Shown here: positions 1 to 7,739 of the stretch, one piece after another | Layout: every line of letters begins with the position of its first letter | Numbering within the stretch: the stretch's first letter is position 1 | From: Alphaproteobacteria bacterium | GTDB lineage: Bacteria; Pseudomonadota; Alphaproteobacteria; Sphingomonadales; Sphingomonadaceae | Assembly: GCA_028869975.1 (NCBI GenBank) | Contig: JAGWQR010000109.1 | Location: 1-18,945, forward strand | DNA length: 18,945 nucleotides | Reading direction: 5' to 3' | Notes under the pieces: generated by a model | Seen by the model: only the letters and a program-made list of their open reading frames with translations | Databases searched by the model: none | What the model was told of the DNA's origin: nothing | Position numbers and translations under genes: made by a program

Positions 1-881
1 CGCACGAGGAACGTGCCGATCAGCGACAGCGAGAAGGTGAGGATCGCAAGCAGGATCGTCCAGGCCTTCAGCGTGTCGCGCTTCTCGACGACGATCGCCG
101 AGTGCAACAGCGCGGTGCCGATGATCCACGGCATGAACGAGGCGTTTTCGACCGGGTCCCAATACCACCAGCCGCCCCAGCCTAGCGTGTAATACGACCA
201 CCAGCTGCCCATCGCGATGCCTATGGTCAGAAAGCACCAGGCCGCCAGGGTCCAGGGCCGCACCCAGCGTGCCCAGGCCGCATCGACCCGGCCCTCGATG
301 AGTGCTGCAATCGCAAAGGAAAAAGCCACCGAAAAGCCGACATAGCCCATGTAGAGCAGCGGCGGGTGCAGCACCATGCCGGGGTCTTGCAGCAGCGGGT
401 TGAGGCCCGCGCCATCGCTCGGCGCTGGATCAAGCCGCGCAAACGGGTTTGAGGCCCAGAGCAGAAACCCGTAAAAGCCGAAGCTGATTGCGGCCTGACA
501 CGCCAAAGTTGCCGCCATTGTGCGCGCGTCCAGCCGGTGCTCGAACAGCGCGACCGCCGCCCCGGCCACGCCAAGGATCGTCACCCAGAGCAGCATCGAG
601 CCTTCATGATTGCCCCAGGTACCTGCAATTTTATAGATGAGTGGCTTGGCCGAATGGCTCTCTTCCGCCACAAGCCGCACCGACATGTCGGATGTCGCGA
701 AGCAGTAGATCAGCAGACCGAACGCCAGAGTAACAAAGATTGCCTGCGCGACGGCGAGCGGGCGCACGCTCGCCAGATTGGCCTGCCGCGCCGGGCTCAT
801 GCCCAGTGCCGCAAGGATGAATTGCGCGCCCGCCAGCATCGCCGCCAGCCAGAGCGCAACCAGTCCCGCCTCGGGTAACAT
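1..881 (-). CDS. ccmF: cytochrome c maturation protein CcmF (haem lyase subunit), 3' end outside window
   Basis: This is the N-terminal 293 residues of an integral membrane protein of System I cytochrome c biogenesis. CcmF works with CcmH to attach haem delivered by CcmE to the CxxCH motifs of apocytochromes at the periplasmic face of the inner membrane. The translation begins MLPEAGLVALWLAAMLAGAQ, shows repeated hydrophobic segments and carries the tryptophan-rich WWD motif WGGWWYWDPVENAS near residues 218-232, the haem-binding signature of the family. The conserved segment LIYKIAGTWGNHEGSMLLW lies upstream of it. The ATG at 881 is preceded by GGAG about 8 bases away and lies 16 bases after the ccmE stop, so it is the last visible gene of ccmCDEF. 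Full CcmF is about 650 residues, so over half lies beyond the left edge. Family assignment is secure. Confidence 0.95.
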   Translation of the reverse strand, partial: MLPEAGLVALWLAAMLAGAQFILAALGMSPARQANLASVRPLAVAQAIFVTLAFGLLIYCFATSDMSVRLVAEESHSAKPLIYKIAGTWGNHEGSMLLWVTILGVAGAAVALFEHRLDARTMAATLACQAAISFGFYGFLLWASNPFARLDPAPSDGAGLNPLLQDPGMVLHPPLLYMGYVGFSVAFSFAIAALIEGRVDAAWARWVRPWTLAAWCFLTIGIAMGSWWSYYTLGWGGWWYWDPVENASFMPWIIGTALLHSAIVVEKRDTLKAWTILLAILTFSLSLIGTFLV

Positions 882-897
882 CAGCGTCTCCGCCCCA

Positions 898-1329
898 TCA
901 TTGCAGCTTCCCCATTGGCGGCTTTTGCCCCGCCATGCCCGGCGGCATATATTTCTCGTCATGCTTGGCAAGGATGGTGTTTGCGGAGAACTGGTCGGGG
1001 GCGGTCAGCGCGCCTTCTGCCACCACACCCGCCTTCTCGCGGAAAAGATCTGGCGTGATACCGGTGTAACGCACGCTGATATTGGCAATACCGTCGGTGA
1101 CGATAAAGTGGATGGTTACGCCGTCTGCATCGCGCTTGATCGAATGATCGGCGACCAGCCCACCCAGCCGCAGCGGCGTGCCGATGGCAGGCTTGAGCCG
1201 GGCGATGTCCGATGGCGAATAGAAATACGCCGCCTTGTCCTTGAGCGCGAACATGGCGAGCAGTGCCGCGCCGCCAATCGCGACTATCGCCAGCAGGACT
1301 AGCACCAGCCGTTGATGTTTCGCTTTCAT
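898..1329 (-). CDS. ccmE: cytochrome c maturation haem chaperone CcmE
   Basis: CcmE is a membrane-anchored periplasmic haem chaperone that binds haem covalently and passes it to CcmF. The 143-residue product has one N-terminal membrane anchor (about residues 7-28) followed by a beta-rich domain. The haem-attachment signature AKHDEKYMPP is present, with His123 as the expected covalent ligand and Tyr127 as the usual axial ligand. The start MKAKHQRL at 1329 was chosen because it overlaps the ccmD stop as ATGA and gives the normal family length. An in-frame start further upstream at 1386 would lie inside ccmD and add 19 unrelated residues. It is expressed with ccmC, ccmD and ccmF. Confidence 0.95.
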   Translation of the reverse strand: MKAKHQRLVLVLLAIVAIGGAALLAMFALKDKAAYFYSPSDIARLKPAIGTPLRLGGLVADHSIKRDADGVTIHFIVTDGIANISVRYTGITPDLFREKAGVVAEGALTAPDQFSANTILAKHDEKYMPPGMAGQKPPMGKLQ

Positions 1330-1454
1330 GCCGCGTCCTCGCGCGCAACATCCGCCTCGGCACGGCGCATCGCGGCATAACTCCATGTCAGCAGCGCGAG
1401 CGTGGCAGCACCGGTGATGCCATAGGCGGCGAAAACGAACGGCCAGGGGTTCAT
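1326..1454 (-). CDS. ccmD: haem exporter accessory protein CcmD
   Basis: This 42-residue protein has one membrane segment (about residues 6-26) and a short charged cytoplasmic tail ending AREDAA. CcmD is a small membrane protein that stabilises the CcmABC haem-loading complex and helps release holo-CcmE from it. The sequence starts MNPWPFVFAAYGITGAATLA; the aromatic-rich opening with an 'F-AAYG' element is typical of CcmD. Both ends overlap neighbours by four bases (ATGA with ccmC upstream and with ccmE downstream), indicating translational coupling. Sequence conservation in this family is weak, so identification rests on size, topology and position between ccmC and ccmE. Confidence 0.9.
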   Translation of the reverse strand: MNPWPFVFAAYGITGAATLALLTWSYAAMRRAEADVAREDAA

Positions 1455-2164
1455 GCGCGCGCCAGCCTGCGCATCCGCGCGAGCTTCTTGTTCTCGGCGA
1501 TCAGCGTGCGCATCCGCATCAGCACTATCCCGGCAAACAAAAGGGTGAAGCCCGGTGTTGTCCAGAGCAGAGGCCACAGGATCGGCCAGGCAATCGCCGA
1601 GCCTTGCAGGCTGAGCGAGGGCGGCTGGTGCAGCGTGTTCCACCACACCACCGAATAATGGATTACAGGCAAATTAACCGCGCCGACCAGCCCGAAAATG
1701 GCGGCCACGCGCTCGGTGCTGCTGGTCTCGCTCTCGCTGCCCGCCAGCGCAATATAGGCAAGGTAGAGGAATAAGAGCAGCAGCATCGAGGTCATCCGCC
1801 CGTCCCACTGCCACCAGGTGCCCCAGGTCGGGCGGCCCCAGATCGATCCGGAAATCAGGCAGACGGCTGTAAACAGCGCACCAGGAACCGCTATCGCACG
1901 CGCGGCCACAGCGGCCAGCGGGTGTCGCCACACCAGCAGCATCAGGCTGGTCAAGGCAATGCCCATCCAGCCGAGCATTCCGAGCCAGGCAGTGGGGACA
2001 TGAATATACAGAATCCGCACCGTCTCACCCTGCACTGCATCTGGCGGAGACTGGAAACCGGCGTAAATGCCATAGCCAATCAGCGCCAGCCCCAGCCCCA
2101 AACACCAGGGCGTGAGTGGACGTGCGAGCTTCAAAAAACGCGCGGGGTTGGCGAAAGCGTGCAT
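1451..2164 (-). CDS. ccmC: haem exporter/handling membrane protein CcmC
   Basis: CcmC is a six-helix inner-membrane protein that presents haem to CcmE. The 237-residue product has several hydrophobic segments, the tryptophan-rich signature WGTWWQWDGR at about residues 114-123, and periplasmic histidines at YIHVP (His55) and in VIHYSVVWW. These are the elements that hold haem in CcmC. The ATG at 2164 gives the normal length; the open frame continues upstream to 2509 only as a shadow of the dehydrogenase gene. The ribosome-binding site is weak. 59 bases separate it from the dehydrogenase stop, with no clear terminator and no good sigma-70 match. ccmA and ccmB, usually needed for the same complex, are not in this window. 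Confidence 0.94.
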   Translation of the reverse strand: MHAFANPARFLKLARPLTPWCLGLGLALIGYGIYAGFQSPPDAVQGETVRILYIHVPTAWLGMLGWMGIALTSLMLLVWRHPLAAVAARAIAVPGALFTAVCLISGSIWGRPTWGTWWQWDGRMTSMLLLLFLYLAYIALAGSESETSSTERVAAIFGLVGAVNLPVIHYSVVWWNTLHQPPSLSLQGSAIAWPILWPLLWTTPGFTLLFAGIVLMRMRTLIAENKKLARMRRLARA

Positions 2165-2223
2165 GCCGCGCCCATTAGCGGATTGCGTGTGCCGTGGGAA
2201 GTGGTTGCGAATTTCTGGCCGCG

Positions 2224-4017
<1,794 letters not shown>

Positions 4018-4049
4018 ATCCGTCTCCTAAAACTGTGTTGCGGCCACTT

Positions 4050-4073
4050 ATTTACATAGATGTAAATTGTCAA
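4050..4073 (-). promoter_or_regulatory. palindromic operator with -35-like box upstream of the acyl-CoA dehydrogenase
   Basis: Positions 4050-4067 read ATTTACATAGATGTAAAT, a perfect 8-base inverted repeat around a 2-base centre. On the minus strand it immediately follows a consensus-like TTGACA (4068-4073), so the palindrome fills the region between -35 and -10 and ends about 32 bases before the dehydrogenase ATG. No strong -10 is visible; TAAGTG at 17 bases is the best-spaced candidate. The TTGACA overlaps the hisI stop codon. The placement fits a TetR-type repressor, or a MerR-type activator acting on the spacer; fatty-acid and branched-chain degradation genes are often controlled by such regulators. 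No regulator gene is adjacent. Confidence 0.6.
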
Positions 4074-4432
4074 GCCGAGTCGTCTGCAATCAGTCTATCC
4101 CCCTCCACCCGCCGGTAAAAGCAGCTTTGTGCGCCGGTGTGGCAGGTTGGCCCGGCGGGTAGGCATTTGAGCCAGAGTGCATCCTGATCACAGTCGATCC
4201 GGATGTCCTGCACGCTCAGGATATGCCCTGATTCCTCGCCCTTCATCCATAGTTTGCGCCGCGAGCGCGACCAGAAATGCGCTTTACCCGTTTTCTGTGT
4301 GGCGGCGAGCGCCGCAGCGTTCATATGCGCGACCATCAGCAGTGCGCCAGTTTCGGCATGGGTGATAACGACAGTGAGGAGGCCCTGCGCGTCATATTTC
4401 GGGGTGAGGCGGGTCGCGGATTCGATGGTCAT
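4070..4432 (-). CDS. hisI: phosphoribosyl-AMP cyclohydrolase HisI
   Basis: HisI hydrolyses the purine ring of phosphoribosyl-AMP, the third step of histidine synthesis, in the cytoplasm. The chosen start gives 120 residues beginning MTIESATRLTPKYDAQGLLT. Diagnostic segments are VAHMNAAALAATQKTGKAHF, WSRSRRKLWMKGEESGH, the metal-binding DCDQDALWLK, and the zinc-site CHTGAQSCFYRR. No HisE (phosphoribosyl-ATP pyrophosphatase) domain is fused. An alternative ATG at 4492 would add 20 residues; neither start has a strong ribosome-binding site, so the N-terminus is uncertain. No other his gene is seen in the window, so hisI is separated from the pathway here. It is divergent from purF across a 118-base gap. 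Confidence 0.92.
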   Translation of the reverse strand: MTIESATRLTPKYDAQGLLTVVITHAETGALLMVAHMNAAALAATQKTGKAHFWSRSRRKLWMKGEESGHILSVQDIRIDCDQDALWLKCLPAGPTCHTGAQSCFYRRVEGDRLIADDSA

Positions 4433-4491
4433 GGCATTGTCTACCGGTTCATCCTGGGCTGCGAAAGCGTAAATTGAGGGCAACAACCCCA

Positions 4492-4519
4492 TTACAATTC
4501 AATGACAGCCCCCTTATAT
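4492..4519 (+). promoter_or_regulatory. candidate purF promoter
   Basis: TTACAA (4492-4497) and TTATAT (4514-4519) are separated by 16 bases, a fair sigma-70-type pair. Transcription would start near 4526, which would place the ATG at 4518 inside the promoter and favour the ATG at 4551 as the purF start. This is pattern matching only. Confidence 0.4.
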
Positions 4520-4550
4520 GGCGCTCGACAGACGCCGGATTGATTCGCCC

Positions 4551-6014
4551 ATGCTCAGCACCCACCCGTTTGATGATGACAAGCTGCACGAAGAGTGCGG
4601 CATTATCGGCGTTTGGGGCGTGGAGCGTGCGTCGGCCGCCACGGCGCTCGGTCTCCATGCCTTGCAGCATCGCGGGCAGGAAGCCGCCGGCATCGTGAGC
4701 TGGGACGGCACGGATTTCCATGCTCACCGCGCCATGGGGCATGTGTCCGGCAATTTTGAGCGCGAGGATGTGCTCCAGCGGCTGCGTGGCCAGGTTGCGT
4801 GCGGGCATAACCGCTATGCCACGACCGGCGAGACCGCGCTCAGGAACGTCCAGCCGCTTTATGCTGATCTGGCTTCAGGCGGGTTTGCGGTGGCGCACAA
4901 CGGCAATATTTCGAACGCGATGGCCTTGAAGGATGTGCTGGTGCGGCGCGGCTCGATCTTCCAGTCCACTTCGGATACCGAGACGATCATCCATCTGGTC
5001 GCAACGTCGAGCTACCGCACGCTGCTGGATCGCTTCATTGATGCGCTGCGCCAGCTTGAGGGCGGCTATGCGCTGATCTGCATGACGCCGGGGCAGATGA
5101 TCGCGTGCCGCGATCCGCTCGGCATCCGCCCGCTGGTGATGGGGATGCTCGATGACGGCACCATCTTTGCCTCGGAGACGGTCGCGCTCGATGTGGTGGG
5201 TGCCGATTATGTGCGCGATGTGCTGCCGGGTGAGATTGTGATTGTGACCGAAGAAGGCGTGCGTTCGATCATGCCGTTTGCGCGGGTCAAGCCGCGCCCG
5301 TGTATTTTCGAGCATATCTATTTCTCGCGGCCCGATTCGATTGTGGCGGGCACGAGTGTCTATTCGGTCAGGAAGGCGATTGGCGCGCAGCTTGCCGCCG
5401 AAAGCCCGGTCGATGCCGATTTGGTCGTGCCCGTACCCGATTCGGGTGTGCCGGCGGCTTTGGGCTATGCACAGGCCTCGGGCATTCCGTTTGAGCTGGG
5501 GATCATCCGTTCGCACTATGTCGGGCGCACCTTCATCCAGCCGGGCGAGAAAGTGCGGCATCAAGGTGTCAAGCTCAAGCATAACGCCAACCGTGCGCTG
5601 GTGGCGGGCAAGCGGATTGTGCTGATCGATGACAGCATTGTGCGCGGCACCACCAGCCTCAAGATCGTGCAGATGATGCGCGAGGCGGGCGCTAAGGAAG
5701 TGCATATGCGCATCGCCAGCCCGCCGACCACGCATAGCTGTTTTTATGGCGTCGATACGCCCGAGCGCAACAAGCTGCTCGCCGCCCAGCATGATCTGAT
5801 GGGGATGACCGATTATATCGATGCAGACAGTCTGGCGTTCATTTCGATCAATGGACTGTACCGCGCATTGGGTGAGGCGGGGCGCGATCCGGCGTGCCCA
5901 AGCCATTGTGATGCCTGTTTTACGGGCGATTATCCGACCCGGCTGACCGACCATGAGGGCGCTGAAATGCGCGCTGGCCAGCTTTCGCTTCTCGATCCGG
6001 AAGCTGTGGCATGA
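4551..6014 (+). CDS. purF: amidophosphoribosyltransferase PurF
   Basis: PurF makes phosphoribosylamine from PRPP and glutamine, the first committed step of purine synthesis. With the ATG at 4551 the product has 487 residues: a 15-residue propeptide ending HEE, then Cys16 (ECGIIGVWG), which becomes the N-terminal nucleophile of the glutaminase domain after cleavage. The glutaminase region shows HALQHRGQEAAGI and HNGNISNA. The phosphoribosyltransferase domain carries the PRPP loop VLIDDSIVRGTTS near residues 357-369. Cys251, Cys397, Cys453 and Cys456 match the four ligands of the [4Fe-4S] cluster of the Bacillus-type enzyme. An in-frame ATG at 4518 is less likely because it overlaps the promoter candidate. 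The stop overlaps the SDR start by four bases (ATGA). Confidence 0.96.
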   Translation: MLSTHPFDDDKLHEECGIIGVWGVERASAATALGLHALQHRGQEAAGIVSWDGTDFHAHRAMGHVSGNFEREDVLQRLRGQVACGHNRYATTGETALRNVQPLYADLASGGFAVAHNGNISNAMALKDVLVRRGSIFQSTSDTETIIHLVATSSYRTLLDRFIDALRQLEGGYALICMTPGQMIACRDPLGIRPLVMGMLDDGTIFASETVALDVVGADYVRDVLPGEIVIVTEEGVRSIMPFARVKPRPCIFEHIYFSRPDSIVAGTSVYSVRKAIGAQLAAESPVDADLVVPVPDSGVPAALGYAQASGIPFELGIIRSHYVGRTFIQPGEKVRHQGVKLKHNANRALVAGKRIVLIDDSIVRGTTSLKIVQMMREAGAKEVHMRIASPPTTHSCFYGVDTPERNKLLAAQHDLMGMTDYIDADSLAFISINGLYRALGEAGRDPACPSHCDACFTGDYPTRLTDHEGAEMRAGQLSLLDPEAVA

Positions 6015-6718
6015 GCGGGGTGCTTGCAGGCAAGGTCGCGCTCGTCACCGGCGCGTCGCGGGGGATTGGTGCGGCAACGGCACTGGCACTGAGCAAGGCA
6101 GGTGCGCATATCATCCTTGTGGCGCGCACTTCCGGAGGGCTGGAAGCGGTTGAGGATCAGATTCACGCTAGCGGCGGCACCGCCACCATCGCCCCGCTCG
6201 ACTTGACCGATGGTGAAGCGCTGGCTCGGCTGGTGAGCGCGATTGCCGGGCGCTGGCAGGCGCTCGATGTGCTTGTGCTCAACGCCGCACAACTCGGCAC
6301 CCTCACCCCGGTGCCGCATATCGACGTGAAGGAATGGGCCAAGACGCTGGCCATCAACCTTATCAGCCAGCATTCGCTCATCACCGCGCTTGATCCGCTG
6401 CTGCGGGCCTCGACAGGTGCGCGCGTCTTTGGCCTGACCTCCTCAGTCGCGCGCAATCCGCGTGCCTATTGGGGCGCGTATGGCGCCTCAAAGGCCGCGT
6501 TTGAAAATCTGCTGCTCAGTTATGCCGAGGAAACGCGCAACCTATCAAACCTGAAAGTGGCACTCATTGATCCGGGCGCGACCGCCACACAGATGCGAGC
6601 CAAGGCCTTCCCCGGCGAAGACCCCGCCACGATCAAGGCGCCGGACGTGGTGGGCTCGCGGATAGCGGCGCTGGCATCAGAGGATTTCGAGACCGGATAT
6701 TTTGAGCGTATCGGCTGA
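6011..6718 (+). CDS. SDR-family NAD(P)-dependent oxidoreductase
   Basis: This is a classical short-chain dehydrogenase/reductase of 235 residues. The nucleotide-binding glycine motif TGASRGIG is at residues 13-20, the NNAG-equivalent reads NAAQ at 91-94, a serine pair TSS precedes the active site, and the catalytic Tyr157 and Lys161 lie in YGASK. The sequence ends FETGYFERIG, without the usual extended substrate loop, and is at the short end of the family (about 250). The substrate is unknown. It overlaps the purF stop by four bases, and its last 17 bases overlap the queG start, so the three genes are probably translated from one message. The link to purine or queuosine metabolism is positional only. 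Confidence 0.88.
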   Translation: MSGVLAGKVALVTGASRGIGAATALALSKAGAHIILVARTSGGLEAVEDQIHASGGTATIAPLDLTDGEALARLVSAIAGRWQALDVLVLNAAQLGTLTPVPHIDVKEWAKTLAINLISQHSLITALDPLLRASTGARVFGLTSSVARNPRAYWGAYGASKAAFENLLLSYAEETRNLSNLKVALIDPGATATQMRAKAFPGEDPATIKAPDVVGSRIAALASEDFETGYFERIG

Positions 6719-7739
6719 ATTTGCCGCGCGCCTGAAGGCTCAGGCGCGCACACTGGGGTTTGTCGATTGCCGGATTACCGGCGCAGATGTGGGTGCGGCA
6801 CCGGGAGCGGCGCTCAAAGACTGGCTCGCGGCGGGGCATCATGGCAGCATGGACTGGATGGAGGCGCGCGCCGACCAGCGCGCGCATCCGCAAGCGCTCT
6901 GGCCCGAGGCACGCAGCGTCATCATGCTGGCGATGAGCTATGCGCCCGAGGGTGATCCGCTGGCGCTGGCCGACGCGCCGCGCAGGGGCCGCATTTCAGT
7001 CTATGCGCAAGGCAAAGACTATCATGACACGGTCAAAAAGGCGTTGAAGGCCCTCGCGCGCTGGCTGGTGGCGGAAGCGGGCGGTGAACTCAAGGTCTTT
7101 GTTGATACCGCACCGGTGATGGAGAAACCGCTGGCGGCACGTGCGGGGCTGGGCTGGCAGGGCAAGCATACCAATCTGGTCAGCCGCACGCAGGGGAGCT
7201 GGCTGCTCTTGGGCGCGATCTTCACCACGCTTGACCTGCCCGCAGATGCACCAGAGGTGGATCATTGCGGCACCTGCACCGCCTGCCAGAGCGCCTGCCC
7301 TACGCAAGCCTTCCCCACGCCCTATCAACTCGATGCGCGGCGCTGTATCTCTTACCTTACCATCGAGCATAAGGGGCCGATCCCGGAACAATTCCGGCGC
7401 GCCATCGGCAACCGCATTTATGGCTGCGATGATTGTCTTGCCGTCTGCCCGTGGAACAAATTCGCGGATGCAGCGGCATCGAACATCGCGTTTGCGCCGC
7501 GCGAGGGGAATGACGGGCCAGCACTCGCCGACTTCCTCGCGCTTGATGATGCGGCGTTTCGCGCACGGTTCGCCGGTTCTCCGATCAAGCGCATCGGGCG
7601 TGACCGGCTGGTGCGCAATGCGGCGATTGCGGCAGGGAATAGCGGGGATGGGGCGCTGATCCCGGCGCTTGAAGTGCTGCGCGATGATGCGTCGCCGATC
7701 GTCACTGAGGCGGCAGGGTGGGCGCTTGAGCAGCTATAG
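6702..7739 (+). CDS. queG: epoxyqueuosine reductase QueG
   Basis: QueG is a cobalamin- and iron-sulfur-dependent enzyme that reduces epoxyqueuosine to queuosine in the tRNA anticodon wobble position. The 345-residue protein has a DUF1730 N-terminal region with FVDTAPVMEKPLAARAGLGW, where Asp135 matches the proposed catalytic acid. Its ferredoxin-like centre has CGTCTACQSACP (Cys189, 192, 195, 199), Cys215 in RRCISYL, and CDDCLAVCPW (Cys242, 245, 249), enough for two [4Fe-4S] clusters. A short HEAT-like tail follows. The frame has no suitable ATG: the likely start is TTG at 6702 (MSVSAEFAARLKAQARTLGF) inside the SDR gene, since the next in-frame ATG would remove conserved sequence. The stop overlaps that of the convergent DUF4139 gene through the palindrome CTATAG. 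Confidence 0.94.
   Translation: MSVSAEFAARLKAQARTLGFVDCRITGADVGAAPGAALKDWLAAGHHGSMDWMEARADQRAHPQALWPEARSVIMLAMSYAPEGDPLALADAPRRGRISVYAQGKDYHDTVKKALKALARWLVAEAGGELKVFVDTAPVMEKPLAARAGLGWQGKHTNLVSRTQGSWLLLGAIFTTLDLPADAPEVDHCGTCTACQSACPTQAFPTPYQLDARRCISYLTIEHKGPIPEQFRRAIGNRIYGCDDCLAVCPWNKFADAAASNIAFAPREGNDGPALADFLALDDAAFRARFAGSPIKRIGRDRLVRNAAIAAGNSGDGALIPALEVLRDDASPIVTEAAGWALEQL

Noticed and set aside
2165..2223. Possible ccm operon promoter in the gap before ccmC
   Set aside because: CTAATG near the start has no matching -35 at suitable spacing; the operon promoter remains undetermined.
4875..5954. 359-codon open frame antisense to purF
   Set aside because: It lies wholly opposite a clear purF, is His/Arg/Asp-rich as expected for a mirror of GC-rich code, and shows no recognisable domain.
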